DNA of 64,000 bases from Draconibacterium mangrovi (GCF_010586825.1 NZ_JAAAGB010000009.1:1-64000); one strand, 5' to 3'. Numbered from the stretch's first letter, positions 47,879 to 57,874 are shown. Made by a program: numbers and translations. The notes: a model not told the origin generated them from the letters alone.

Positions 47879-50667
47879 ATGAGGCAAAAACACGAAAAGA
47901 AATTATAGACAACCGTTTAAAACAGGCGGGCTGGATTGTTAGTGACCGGTCTCAGGTGATAGAAGAATTTGACATTATCGTTGATAAGGATCTGGCAAAG
48001 GAATCTTCGACTCCATATAACGGGCATCAATACAGTGATTATGTTTTACTGGGGAGAGACGGCCAACCATTGGCGGTTGTAGAAGCTAAAAAAACATCGG
48101 TTGATGCAGCAATCGGCCGGGAACAGGCTAAACAATATTGCTACAACTTAGTAAATGCACAGGGAGGTGAACTTCCTTTCTGTTTTTATACCAACGGACA
48201 TGATATTTTCTTTTGGGATTTGGAAAACTATCCGCCAAAGAAGGTATATGGATTTCCTTCCCGAGATGATTTGGAGCGTTTCTTATATGTTCGCAAATCA
48301 AGAAAGGCATTGGCAGGTGAGCTAATCAATACAAAAATTGCCGGACGTGATTACCAGATCCGATCTATCCGCGCCGTGATGGAGGCCATTGAAAAACGGA
48401 GACGAAAGTTTTTGTTGGTTATGGCAACAGGTACCGGAAAAACAAGAACCTGTATTGCGTTAACCGATACTTTAATGCGCGCCGGATGGGCAGAAAGGGT
48501 TTTATTCCTGGTTGACAGGATTGCACTTCGCGACCAGGCTTTGGAAGCTTTCAAAGAACATTTACCCAACGAACCCCGTTGGCCTAAACAGGGAGAAAAA
48601 GAAATTGCAACCGACAGGCGGATTTATGTTTCAACTTATCCGACCATGCTGAACATTATAAGGGAAGAAAATAAAACACTTTCACAGCATTTTTTCGACT
48701 TGGTTGTAATTGACGAAAGCCACCGAAGCATTTACAATACCTATCAGGAAATATTGGATTATTTCAGTACAATAACGCTTGGATTAACAGCCACTCCAAC
48801 CGATGTTATCGATCACAACACCTTTGAAATATTTGAGTGTGAGGATGGCGTTCCAACATTTGCCTATTCTTATGAAGAGGCAGTAAATCATATACCGCCA
48901 TATTTGTGCAATTTTCAGGTAATGAAAATTAAAACCAAATTTCAAGACGAAGGAATAAACAAACGTACGATCTCATTAGAAGACCAGCAAAAACTAATTC
49001 TAGAGGGCAAGGAAATTGAAGAAATAAATTACGAAGGAACCGACCTTGAAAAAAAGGTGATCAACAGGGGAACAAATGCCCTGATTGTTCGTGAATTTAT
49101 GGAAGAATGTATCAAAGATACTAACGGTGTTTTGCCGGGCAAAACGATATTCTTTTGTATTAGTAAAGCGCATGCCCGGCGGATTGAAGAGATATTTGAT
49201 TCACTTTATCCGGAATACAAGGGGGAGTTGGCTAAGGTTCTGGTTAGTGAAGACCCGAGAGTTTACGGCAAGGGCGGATTGCTGGACCAATTTAAACACA
49301 ATGATATGCCTCGTGTAGCTATTAGTGTTGATATGCTGGACACTGGAATTGATGTTCAGGAGCTGGTCAATCTTGTATTTGCTAAACCCGTTTATAGTTA
49401 TACAAAATTCTGGCAAATGATAGGCCGGGGAACGCGCAGGCTTGAGCGCGGTAAACTGAAGCCGTGGTGCACCGAAAAAGACGCTTTTCTTATTCTTGAC
49501 TGTTGGGATAATTTCGAATATTTTAAATTAAATCCGAAAGGGAAAGAACCCAAACAGCAAATTCCTTTACCTGTTCGGTTGTTTGGTACCAGGTTGAGCA
49601 AAATAGAAGAAGCTCAAAACCAAAACGAAACAGAAATTGCAGTAAAAGAGATTGTAAAGCTAAGAATGCAGGTTGAAACACTTCCTATAAACTCGGTTGT
49701 TATTATTGACGCATTGAACGATTTGCAACGTTTGAAAGATGAAAATTTCTGGAATAACCTTACTGCTGATAAAGTTGAATTTCTGGATTCAGTTGTAAAA
49801 CCATTGTTCCGAACAGTTTCCGATTCCGATTTTAAAGCCATGCGCTTCGAAAAAGATATTGTTGAAGTTTCGCTTGCTCGCTTGCAAAAGGATGAAGAAA
49901 AATACGAAACCATCAGGGAAAGTATCGTTGAAGAAATTGGCGAATTGCCTTTGAGTGTGAATATTGTAGCCAAACAACAGGAATTGATTCAAAAAGCACA
50001 ATCCAATCATTTTTGGGCAACGATTAACGAGGATAAGTTTGATGAGTTGATTGAAATAATTGCTCCTTTAATGAAATTCCGCGAATTGGTTATTACATTG
50101 CCGCCAGCCAAATTTAACCTGAAGGACATTGTTTCAGGAAAGGAGAAAGTTGAGTTTGGCCCTCAACATGAAGCTTTAAGCGTAGCAAAATACCGCGAAC
50201 TGGTAGAGCAAAAAATAAATGAGTTGGTTTCGTTCAACCCGCTATTGAAAAAACTGAAACAGGGGGTGGAAATTACCCCCGAAGAAGCCGAACAATTGGC
50301 CGAAGATTTACACAACGAGCATCCGCACATTACTATTGAATTGCTACGTAAAGTGTATGACCACCGTAAAGCCCAGCTGGTACAGTTTGTCAAACATATT
50401 TTAGGAATCGAACTGCTTGAAACATTTTCGGAGACGGTTACAAAGGCTTTCGATGATTTTATAAACCACCACACGTATTTAACCAGCCGTCAATTACAAT
50501 TTTTGGATTTATTAAAGAACTTTGTCCTGGAGAAAGGGGAAATTACCAAACGAAACCTTATCGAGTCACCGTTTACAATGATCCATCCCGAAGGAGTACG
50601 GGGTATTTTTACTGCAAAAGAAATTGACGAGATAATTGAATTAACGAATAAAGTACTGGCTGCATAA
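47875..50667 (+). CDS. hsdR: Type I restriction endonuclease subunit R
   Basis: This 930-aa motor and nuclease subunit has an N-terminal nuclease with D in YSDYVLLG, EAK in AVVEAKKT and the Q-x3-Y pair in REQAKQY. The helicase has Walker A ATGTGKT, VIDESH and TLGLTATPT, with later motifs up to MIGRGTRR. The C-terminal helical region suits assembly with HsdM/HsdS. The gene overlaps the XRE gene before and the DUF4062 gene after it by one base. It looks intact. Confidence 0.92.
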   Translation: MNEAKTRKEIIDNRLKQAGWIVSDRSQVIEEFDIIVDKDLAKESSTPYNGHQYSDYVLLGRDGQPLAVVEAKKTSVDAAIGREQAKQYCYNLVNAQGGELPFCFYTNGHDIFFWDLENYPPKKVYGFPSRDDLERFLYVRKSRKALAGELINTKIAGRDYQIRSIRAVMEAIEKRRRKFLLVMATGTGKTRTCIALTDTLMRAGWAERVLFLVDRIALRDQALEAFKEHLPNEPRWPKQGEKEIATDRRIYVSTYPTMLNIIREENKTLSQHFFDLVVIDESHRSIYNTYQEILDYFSTITLGLTATPTDVIDHNTFEIFECEDGVPTFAYSYEEAVNHIPPYLCNFQVMKIKTKFQDEGINKRTISLEDQQKLILEGKEIEEINYEGTDLEKKVINRGTNALIVREFMEECIKDTNGVLPGKTIFFCISKAHARRIEEIFDSLYPEYKGELAKVLVSEDPRVYGKGGLLDQFKHNDMPRVAISVDMLDTGIDVQELVNLVFAKPVYSYTKFWQMIGRGTRRLERGKLKPWCTEKDAFLILDCWDNFEYFKLNPKGKEPKQQIPLPVRLFGTRLSKIEEAQNQNETEIAVKEIVKLRMQVETLPINSVVIIDALNDLQRLKDENFWNNLTADKVEFLDSVVKPLFRTVSDSDFKAMRFEKDIVEVSLARLQKDEEKYETIRESIVEEIGELPLSVNIVAKQQELIQKAQSNHFWATINEDKFDELIEIIAPLMKFRELVITLPPAKFNLKDIVSGKEKVEFGPQHEALSVAKYRELVEQKINELVSFNPLLKKLKQGVEITPEEAEQLAEDLHNEHPHITIELLRKVYDHRKAQLVQFVKHILGIELLETFSETVTKAFDDFINHHTYLTSRQLQFLDLLKNFVLEKGEITKRNLIESPFTMIHPEGVRGIFTAKEIDEIIELTNKVLAA

Positions 50668-52187
50668 TGGCAAAGAAAAAAATATTCATAAGTAGTGTTC
50701 AACGGGAATTTGAAGCTGAGCGAAAAGTTCTGTACGATTATATTTATGCCGATCCTTTATTAGGTAGATTTTTTGAACCATTTATATTTGAAGCTCTTCC
50801 TGCTATTGACCAAAGGGTGGATAATGTGTATTTACGTGAAGTGGAAAACAGTACCATTTACCTGGGATTATTCGGGAAAGAATACGGTTTTCAAAATCAT
50901 GATGGCGTATCTCCAACAGAACTGGAATTTAATCATGCAACCCTGCATCATCTCACCCGCCTGATATTTATATCATCCCACCCGAACAACGAACGGCATC
51001 CTAAAGAATTGGCTTTAATCGAAAAAGCCCAGGGAGTTGTTGTGCGAAAGAAAATTGCGGGAACAGACGACCTTAAAGCATCGGTTTATGCGGCGTTGGT
51101 ACGTTATCTTGTTGAAAAGGAAATTATTCGCTCCGGTCCTTTTGATGCATCAGTAAATGAAAAGGCCGATTTGAATGATATCGATACTGAAAAAATCAAA
51201 TGGTTCGTCAGGCTTGCCCGTGAAAAAAGAGGCTTTGCCTTGCAGGAAACTGATTCAGTTGAAAAAATACTGACCCATTTAAATCTTTTCGAAAATAACA
51301 AACCTGTAAATGCGGCTTTATTGTTGTTTGGGAAACAACCTCAGCGTTTTTTTATCAGTTCGGAAGTAAGATGTGTTGTATTCCGCGGGACAAAAATGGA
51401 AAAGCCAATTCCATCGTATAAAGTGTATAAAGGAACTGCTTTTGAACTCGTTGATCAAACGGTAGAATTTATTCTGTCGAAACTGGATTATAGTGTGGGA
51501 ACCCGCCAAACAAATGTTCAGGCTCCCGGCGCTTATGAAATTCCCAAGGATGTAATTGCCGAGGCTGTTGTTAATGCTATTGCACACCGCGATTATACAA
51601 ATAACGGTAGTGTTCAGGTTATGCTGTTTCGCGACAGGCTTGAAATCTGGAACCCCGGTTCTTTACCCATGGGATGGACGGTGGAAAAACTTAAACAGTT
51701 GCATAGTTCGGTACCTGCAAATCCGTTAATGGCTGAACCTTTGTATTTAACCGCTTATATCGAACGATTGGGGACCGGTACTTCCGATATGGTCCGCCAA
51801 TCAAAAACGGCAGGATTAAAGGAACCGCAATTCATACAAGCTGAAGAATTCAGGACTGTATTATACCGCCCTTCGTATTTGCAGACTACCGAACAAGTAC
51901 CGGATAAGCACCGGACAAGTAACGAAGAACTACCGCAGGAGTACCGCAGTACCTCCGTAGAAGTTCGGAATTTAATTGCGGTACTGAAAAATGAAATGAA
52001 CCGCCAGGAGTTACAGGACAAGTTGGAACTTAAACACGAAGGGAATTTCAGGGATATTTATCTGGTACCGGCTTTACATGAAGGTTGGGTAGAAATGAAG
52101 TACCCGCAAAAAAACCATCCAAAACAAAAATACCGCCTTACCGAAAAAGGTTTGGCGTTGCAAAAATTACTTCGAAACGAAAAATAA
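50667..52187 (+). CDS. DUF4062 + HATPase-type ATP-binding protein within the hsd operon
   Basis: This 506-aa protein starts with a DUF4062 domain (KKKIFISSVQREFEAERKVL). A region from about 175 is like the ATP-binding 'putative transcriptional regulator' proteins, with a GHKL-type fold: EAVVNAIAHRDYTNNGSVQV then RLEIWNPGSLP and ERLGTGTSD. The C-terminus is a winged-helix-like segment. It is placed between hsdR and hsdM with single-base or two-base spacing, so it is part of the R-M operon. It is not needed for classical type I activity; a sensing or regulatory role is inferred. Confidence 0.75.
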   Translation: MAKKKIFISSVQREFEAERKVLYDYIYADPLLGRFFEPFIFEALPAIDQRVDNVYLREVENSTIYLGLFGKEYGFQNHDGVSPTELEFNHATLHHLTRLIFISSHPNNERHPKELALIEKAQGVVVRKKIAGTDDLKASVYAALVRYLVEKEIIRSGPFDASVNEKADLNDIDTEKIKWFVRLAREKRGFALQETDSVEKILTHLNLFENNKPVNAALLLFGKQPQRFFISSEVRCVVFRGTKMEKPIPSYKVYKGTAFELVDQTVEFILSKLDYSVGTRQTNVQAPGAYEIPKDVIAEAVVNAIAHRDYTNNGSVQVMLFRDRLEIWNPGSLPMGWTVEKLKQLHSSVPANPLMAEPLYLTAYIERLGTGTSDMVRQSKTAGLKEPQFIQAEEFRTVLYRPSYLQTTEQVPDKHRTSNEELPQEYRSTSVEVRNLIAVLKNEMNRQELQDKLELKHEGNFRDIYLVPALHEGWVEMKYPQKNHPKQKYRLTEKGLALQKLLRNEK

Positions 52188-52189
52188 TC

Positions 52190-53761
52190 ATGCTTCAGAA
52201 TAACAGCACATTAAAATCATTAATCGACCGTCTTTGGCAAAACTTCTGGGAAGGTGGCATTGCCAATCCGCTTACTGCAATCGAGCAGATAACCTATTTG
52301 CTTTTTATGAAACGCCTCGACGATTTGGAGGCCAAACGCGAGCGCGATGCCGATTTTACCGGCGAAGCATACAACTCCCGCTTTAAAGGCGAATTTACCA
52401 TTCCCGGCACAACCGAAACCATTGATAAAAACGAATTACGCTGGAGCGTGTTTAAACACAAACCGGCCAATGAAATGCTGTTGCATGTGCAAACCAAAGT
52501 CTTTCCTTTTATGAAAGGCTTGAACGGCGAAACATCCGCTTTTACAAAGCACATGGAAAACGCCGTTTTTATTATGCCCAAAGCCAGTTTGCTGGTTTCG
52601 GCCATTCACGTTATTGAAGATATCTTCAAAGAAATTGAACGCGATGCCACCGAAGGCGGACAAGCGTTTCAGGATATACAGGGCGATGTATATGAAATGC
52701 TCTTAAACGAAATTGCCACCGCCGGAAAGAACGGGCAATTTCGCACTCCCCGGCACATTATTAAATTAATGGCCGAACTGCTTGCGCCACAATTAGGGCA
52801 GCGCATTGCCGACCCGGCATGTGGCACCGGAGGTTTCCTTTTAGGCGCTTACCAATACATATTGAGCGACCTGGTTCGTAAAAAAGAACCATCGAAACTG
52901 ATAACAGACGAAGATGGTTTTGAATGCGCCGCCATTAGCGCCGTTTTAACCCGGGAAGTGAAGGAAATACTCGACCAGAGTTTTTCGGGTTACGACATTG
53001 ATACCACCATGGTTCGCCTTGGAATGATGAACCTGATGATGCACGGCATTGACGAACCCTTGATTGACTACAAAGACACGCTGAGCAAAAGCTACAACGA
53101 AACCGGCGTGTACGACATAATCATGGCCAATCCTCCATTTACAGGTAATATCGATAAAGGCGACATTAACGAAAGCCTGCAACTGCCCACCACCAAAACC
53201 GAGCTGCTTTTTGTGGAGCGTATTTTTCACATGCTGAAAATGGGAGGAACAGCCGCCGTAATTGTTCCGCAGGGTGTTTTGTTTGGTAGCGGAAAAGCCT
53301 TTAAAGCTTTGCGCCAATCGTTAATTGAAAAAGCCGAACTAAAAGCCGTTATCGCCATGCCAAGCGGAGTATTTAAACCTTACGCCGGAGTTGCCACTGC
53401 CATTTTGCTTTTTACCAAAGGCGGTGAAACCAACAACGTTTGGTTTTATGGCATGGAAAACGATGGTTACAGCCTCGACGACAAACGCAACAAAATTTCC
53501 GACAGCGATTTGCAGGATATTGTAGAACAATTTAATAAACGTGTCAGCCTGAGCGAAGTCGAAGGCGACAGGAGGGGTAAGCACTTCTTTGTTCCCAAAT
53601 CCGAAATTGAAGACAATGCCTACGACCTGAGTTTTAGCAAATACAAAGAAGAAGTGTACGAAGAAGTAGTTTACGAAAAACCCGATTTAATTATTGCGAA
53701 ACTGGAAAACATAGAGAGTGAGATTGGAAAAGGATTGGCAGAATTGAAAGGATTGATGTAA
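52190..53761 (+). CDS. hsdM: Type I DNA methyltransferase subunit M
   Basis: From the ATG at 52190 the protein has 523 aa and begins MLQNNSTLKSLIDRLWQNFW as HsdM families do. An upstream in-frame ATG at 52085 lies inside the preceding gene and is not credible. Motifs: SAM-binding ADPACGTGGFLLGAY and catalytic MANPPFTG (N6-adenine type). The C-terminal helices bind HsdS. Third-position GC appears higher than in hsdS and the genes after it. It ends overlapping the hsdS ATG. Confidence 0.93.
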   Translation: MLQNNSTLKSLIDRLWQNFWEGGIANPLTAIEQITYLLFMKRLDDLEAKRERDADFTGEAYNSRFKGEFTIPGTTETIDKNELRWSVFKHKPANEMLLHVQTKVFPFMKGLNGETSAFTKHMENAVFIMPKASLLVSAIHVIEDIFKEIERDATEGGQAFQDIQGDVYEMLLNEIATAGKNGQFRTPRHIIKLMAELLAPQLGQRIADPACGTGGFLLGAYQYILSDLVRKKEPSKLITDEDGFECAAISAVLTREVKEILDQSFSGYDIDTTMVRLGMMNLMMHGIDEPLIDYKDTLSKSYNETGVYDIIMANPPFTGNIDKGDINESLQLPTTKTELLFVERIFHMLKMGGTAAVIVPQGVLFGSGKAFKALRQSLIEKAELKAVIAMPSGVFKPYAGVATAILLFTKGGETNNVWFYGMENDGYSLDDKRNKISDSDLQDIVEQFNKRVSLSEVEGDRRGKHFFVPKSEIEDNAYDLSFSKYKEEVYEEVVYEKPDLIIAKLENIESEIGKGLAELKGLM

Positions 53762-55611
53762 TGAAGTTTGAAAAATTAGGAAATAAAATCAAACAGATTA
53801 GAGGAATATCTTATAAACCTAATCAAATTTCAGATTCTCCAAAGGAAGAATATATGCCGGTTCTAAAGGCAAATAACATAACTCCAGATGGTTTGGATGA
53901 TCGTAATTTAATTTTCATTTCAAATAACAATGTAAAAGAAGAACAAATAATTAAGCGAGGTGATATATTATTGGCTGCATCTAGTGGTAGTAAAAACATT
54001 GTTGGTAAAAACATCTATTTTAATAAGGATTATTATGGCTCTTTTGGCGCATTTTGCAAATTAGTTAGACCTGATAATACTATTAGTTCAGAGTTTTTGT
54101 CTCATTTTTTCCATACGGATACTTATAAAAACCATATAAGAAATTCCATTCAAGGAGCAAATATTAACAACCTTAAAAATGAACATGTTGACAATTTAAG
54201 AATTCCTGTAATCCCGTTTAAAGCCCAACTCCACATCGCCAACATACTTTCCAAAGCCGAAAGCCTTATCGCCCAACGCAAAGAAAGCATCCGCCTGTTG
54301 GATGAATATTTAAAATCGGTGTTTTTGGAGATGTTTGGAGACTCAGGGATTAATAATAAGAAATGGGAAACGAGAAAAGTAAAGGAACTTTCGTTGCGGT
54401 TTTCTGATGGTCCATTTGGATCAAACCTTAAAACAGAGCATTATTCAGATAAAGGAATCCAAGTAATTCGTTTACAAAATATTGGTATTAATAACTTTAT
54501 TGAAGAAGATGTAAAGTATATCGATGAAATTCACTATGAAAATGTATTGTTTAAATATTCATGTTATCCGAATGATGTGGTTATTGCAACAATGGGAGCA
54601 CCGAATATTCGGGCTTGTATTATTCCAAGAAATATTAAAATATCAGTGAATAAAGCCGATTGTGTGGTTTTTAGACCCAATCATAAATTTGTAAATCAGT
54701 TTTATATATCCTATTTATTTAACCAAGAAGGCTTTTTACATTTAGCATCGTCATTTATACATGGACAAACAAGAGCAAGGATTTCATCTGGTCAAATTGC
54801 GAAAATTGAGGTTCCTGTTCCTCCGCTTAAACTCCAAACCCAATTTGCCAAAATCGTAGAAAAAACCGAAGACCTTAAAGCCCACTACCAACAAAGTTTA
54901 CAGGAGTTGGAAAAACTATATGGCAGTTTGAGCCAAAAAGCGTTTAAGGGCAAGCTGAGTATAAAAAATGAAAATTTGTTGTTGGCTGCAGAGCCAAATG
55001 TAGAATATAAAAAAAAGAAAATCATGCTTACCAAACAAGAAGCTTTTTTAAGAAAATTAATGTTGGCATCGCACATTATCAATGAATTATGCGAAGAACC
55101 TACTTTTGGGCATACCAAACTGATGAAACTGTTATACTTAAGTGAACAGGTTGGTGGAATGGCACTGCAAACCAATTATAAAAAGTTTGCAGCAGGTCCT
55201 TTCGACGGCAAAACACTTACCCTAATTGACTTGGAATATGAAAAAAATGGTTGGTTTTCGATTGGGAAAAGAAATTTTGCTGTTAATGGAAAACAAAGAA
55301 AAGCAACGATATATCAAAGGACTGAGAAATCATCGCTGTATAAAAAGTACTTTGATAGTTACTTCGCTGAAGAAGCAGAAATTATCAATAAACTGATTTC
55401 ATTGTTCGCACAGGAAAAAACACAAACATCGGAGATCGTTGCAACGCTTTATTACGCGTGGAAAGAACAGAAAGAAAATAATGTACTAATATCGGAGCAA
55501 TCATTAATAAAAGGTTTTTACAAATTTCATAAGGAGAAAAGGAAATTTACAGAAGAACAAATAAAAGAAGGTTACCAATTTATGATGGAACACAAAATAT
55601 ACCCTGATTAG
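53761..55611 (+). CDS. hsdS: Type I specificity subunit fused to a Panacea-like C-terminal domain
   Basis: This 616-aa protein has TRD1 at ~1-150, followed by a spacer helix (AQLHIANILSKAESLIAQRK). TRD2 is at ~200-355 and the second helix runs to ~400. Residues 422-616 form an extra domain (FGHTKLMKLLYLSEQVGG, YKKFAAGPFDGKTL) like Panacea/DUF4065 (SocA-type) domains. Normal HsdS has about 400-430 aa. The extra domain starts with a methionine (55024), so a separate product is possible. TRDs recognise DNA; the fused part may act as chaperone or control element. AT-rich compared with hsdM, as expected for swapped TRDs. Confidence 0.85.
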   Translation: MKFEKLGNKIKQIRGISYKPNQISDSPKEEYMPVLKANNITPDGLDDRNLIFISNNNVKEEQIIKRGDILLAASSGSKNIVGKNIYFNKDYYGSFGAFCKLVRPDNTISSEFLSHFFHTDTYKNHIRNSIQGANINNLKNEHVDNLRIPVIPFKAQLHIANILSKAESLIAQRKESIRLLDEYLKSVFLEMFGDSGINNKKWETRKVKELSLRFSDGPFGSNLKTEHYSDKGIQVIRLQNIGINNFIEEDVKYIDEIHYENVLFKYSCYPNDVVIATMGAPNIRACIIPRNIKISVNKADCVVFRPNHKFVNQFYISYLFNQEGFLHLASSFIHGQTRARISSGQIAKIEVPVPPLKLQTQFAKIVEKTEDLKAHYQQSLQELEKLYGSLSQKAFKGKLSIKNENLLLAAEPNVEYKKKKIMLTKQEAFLRKLMLASHIINELCEEPTFGHTKLMKLLYLSEQVGGMALQTNYKKFAAGPFDGKTLTLIDLEYEKNGWFSIGKRNFAVNGKQRKATIYQRTEKSSLYKKYFDSYFAEEAEIINKLISLFAQEKTQTSEIVATLYYAWKEQKENNVLISEQSLIKGFYKFHKEKRKFTEEQIKEGYQFMMEHKIYPD

Positions 55612-55788
55612 CACCTTATTCTTAATAGGATATTGTGAATTTGTGAGAATATTGCCAATAAGATCAGAGAAAATCCACCTCTATTTTCACAATTTACACT
55701 ATACGTGTATTTTTTAGACTTACACTTGGCGCTATTGATTCTATTTTGCATATTTGCATTATAATTGTAAATATTAGAATTAGAAACA

Positions 55789-56715
55789 ATGAAAGAACAC
55801 TTTAAAAAATTCAATGAGGAGATAAAACTAACCTCAAATCAGAGAGAAGATGCAAAATCAAAATACACTAACGTGTGTAAAACTTTGCATAATGCCTACT
55901 ATGAATCTATCTATGATGGAAAAACAAAGCTATTGTTTGGTTCATACAAAACTAAAACCAATACAAGGCCTTTAACAGAATTGCACGATGTAGATGTAAT
56001 TTTTAAAATTACTCAGGAAACATTTGATAAGTTTTATAGCTACCAGAGTAATGGACCAGCAGCTTTATTGCAGGAAATAAAGGATATACTGAAAAAAACT
56101 TACACTACAACCGATAAAATACGGGGATGGGCAAAAGTCGTTTTGGTTAAAATGGCAGACAATACTCATAATGTAGAAGTTCTTCCTGCTTTAGAAAAAG
56201 AAGATGGCACTTTTACAATTCCAAATTCAACGAATGGAGGAAGCTGGGAAAATTTTGATCCACGTAAGCAAATTGGAGAATTTCAAGCATCAAACAATAA
56301 AACCAATGGGCTGACTGCAGAATTGGTAAGAATGATGAAATCATGGAAAAGAAATGTTCCATCAATGGATTATCCTTCTCACCTATTAATAAATGATGTT
56401 ATAGGCTTTCTAAAACTCGAATTTACAGATGGTGCGGAATATGACGATTATCAAGAAGTGGTTAAAAACCTTTTTGACTATATTAAAGCGCGTTGTTATG
56501 ATGAAAGTAGGAAAAGTCATATACAATCGGCCTACAACAGAGCAGTAAAAGCCATAGAATATATGGATGAGGATAAACAGAAAGAAGCATCGGACGAATG
56601 GCGTAAGATTTTCGGTGATAAATTTCCGAAAGAAAAGGAGAATCACCACAAAAAACATAAGCATGTCGTTCCTCCAATTATAAAACCGGCATCACCATGG
56701 AGCAGATTAGGTTAA
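55789..56715 (+). CDS. cdnD: CD-NTase (CBASS cyclic-oligonucleotide synthase)
   Basis: This 308-aa nucleotidyltransferase makes cyclic nucleotide signals on phage infection. Seen are GSY (51-53) within LLFGSYKTKT, the metal pair D67-x-D69 in HDVDVIF, and a third acid E130 in HNVEVLPAL. A helical C-domain follows. The protein ends ...SPWSRLG with a terminal glycine, as substrates of CBASS E2-type ligation do. It overlaps the E2-like gene by 19 bases. About 170 noncoding bases lie upstream; promoter match is weak. The clade letter in the symbol is a guess; the enzyme family is well supported. Confidence 0.85.
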   Translation: MKEHFKKFNEEIKLTSNQREDAKSKYTNVCKTLHNAYYESIYDGKTKLLFGSYKTKTNTRPLTELHDVDVIFKITQETFDKFYSYQSNGPAALLQEIKDILKKTYTTTDKIRGWAKVVLVKMADNTHNVEVLPALEKEDGTFTIPNSTNGGSWENFDPRKQIGEFQASNNKTNGLTAELVRMMKSWKRNVPSMDYPSHLLINDVIGFLKLEFTDGAEYDDYQEVVKNLFDYIKARCYDESRKSHIQSAYNRAVKAIEYMDEDKQKEASDEWRKIFGDKFPKEKENHHKKHKHVVPPIIKPASPWSRLG

Positions 56716-57275
56716 GCAAAGAAGATATTAATTTTCTCGAAGAAAAATATCCAGGGTTAACGTATACCGAAACAGATAATAAAATTAAAGGTGTTTTAAG
56801 TTTCTATCGTTCGTATAATGAAAAACCTGTTAAAGGAAAATATTCGATTGAGTTTAAATTGGAATACAGTAGTAATAGTATTTTGCCTAAAGTCAGGGAG
56901 ACTGAGGGCAAAATACTAAATATCGCAATAAGGAAGAAACTACCTTCAGTTGCAGATATTCATTTAAACAACTTAAATGGAGAGTTGTGTTTAATTTTTC
57001 CAATTAAAGAAAAGATGTTCTATCCGAATGGTTTCGAGTTGAAACGATTTTTAAACCATCTAGAAGAACACTTTTACTGGGTTACATATTTTGATAGATA
57101 TGATAAAAAACCGTGGAAAGATGAACCACATAACAAAGAAGAAGCTTTAATAAAAGCTGTAAAGGAAAACAAATTATATAGAAAAGATCTACAAGCATAT
57201 TTAGAGGCTAAAGGTAAAAGGAAGTATAGTCGTCAGGAATTTAGACGTTTTTTAAAAGCAAATAAATTGTTATGA
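56697..57275 (+). CDS. cap2: E2-like conjugating enzyme of short type II CBASS
   Basis: This 192-aa protein contains ADIHLNNLNGELCLIFP, with H89 and the single cysteine C98 in the HxN-x(n)-G-x-x-CL arrangement of ubiquitin E2 enzymes. No E1 or JAB domain is fused and none is found next to it. This fits the short type II CBASS, where an E2-only protein links the CD-NTase C-terminal glycine to a target and so tunes its activity. Overlaps with both neighbours show co-translation. The symbol refers to the CBASS accessory position; the long Cap2 form has an E1 part that is absent here. Confidence 0.75.
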   Translation: MEQIRLSKEDINFLEEKYPGLTYTETDNKIKGVLSFYRSYNEKPVKGKYSIEFKLEYSSNSILPKVRETEGKILNIAIRKKLPSVADIHLNNLNGELCLIFPIKEKMFYPNGFELKRFLNHLEEHFYWVTYFDRYDKKPWKDEPHNKEEALIKAVKENKLYRKDLQAYLEAKGKRKYSRQEFRRFLKANKLL

Positions 57276-57862
57276 ATCAACTATTACTATCTACTACGAA
57301 ACATTTTTTTGCACAATGTGTGTTTATGAACAGCATACATTATAAAGCATACGACAGATTAGAGAAAAAACAAAATTTTTATAGGAATATTACTGCCTGG
57401 ATTTCGGGAAGTACACTTATTCTAATAATATTGGAAGTTGTTTCGTTCCATGCTTTTTCTGATAAAGAAACGATAAACACAATTTTATCGGTACTCTCTT
57501 ACGTTGGATTAATTCTGACTGCAGTGAGTTTACTTTTTACAATGTTCCATAAAGAAGATATTTCAGAAATAAAAATAAACCATCGATTAGCTGCAGAAAC
57601 ATACAAGGAATTAAGAGATTCCTATTTGTTATTGATTGAAGAGATTGCTAGTAATGATAATAATTTATCAGAATTACGAAATAAATCAAGGGAATACCAA
57701 AAGCAATATAGTAACATCGGAAAATACTCACCAACAACAACATACAGTGATTATCAAGCTACACAGAAAGGGCTCGGGTTAGATGGAAATTCGAATGAAG
57801 AATTTACATGGAGCGATGAAGAAATTAATCGTTTTTTACCAAAAAAACTTAGAGTCAGTTAG
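57272..57862 (+). CDS. SLATT-domain two-TM effector of CBASS
   Basis: This 196-aa protein has two membrane helices (residues ~45-64 and ~72-92). A helical part then starts INHRLAAETYKELRDSYLLL, the SLATT family pattern. SLATT proteins are predicted membrane pores that kill the infected cell when the signal is made. The ATG overlaps the E2 stop (ATGA). A second ATG at codon 19 (MNSIHYKAYDRL) would be a better family start. No ligand-binding domain is recognised, so sensing may occur in the helical part. Confidence 0.75.
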   Translation: MNQLLLSTTKHFFAQCVFMNSIHYKAYDRLEKKQNFYRNITAWISGSTLILIILEVVSFHAFSDKETINTILSVLSYVGLILTAVSLLFTMFHKEDISEIKINHRLAAETYKELRDSYLLLIEEIASNDNNLSELRNKSREYQKQYSNIGKYSPTTTYSDYQATQKGLGLDGNSNEEFTWSDEEINRFLPKKLRVS

Positions 57863-57874
57863 TGCAACAAAAGC

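Noticed and set aside
52085-52189. N-terminal extension of HsdM from an upstream ATG
   Set aside because: The extension lies inside the end of the previous gene and does not resemble HsdM; the ATG at 52190 fits the family start.
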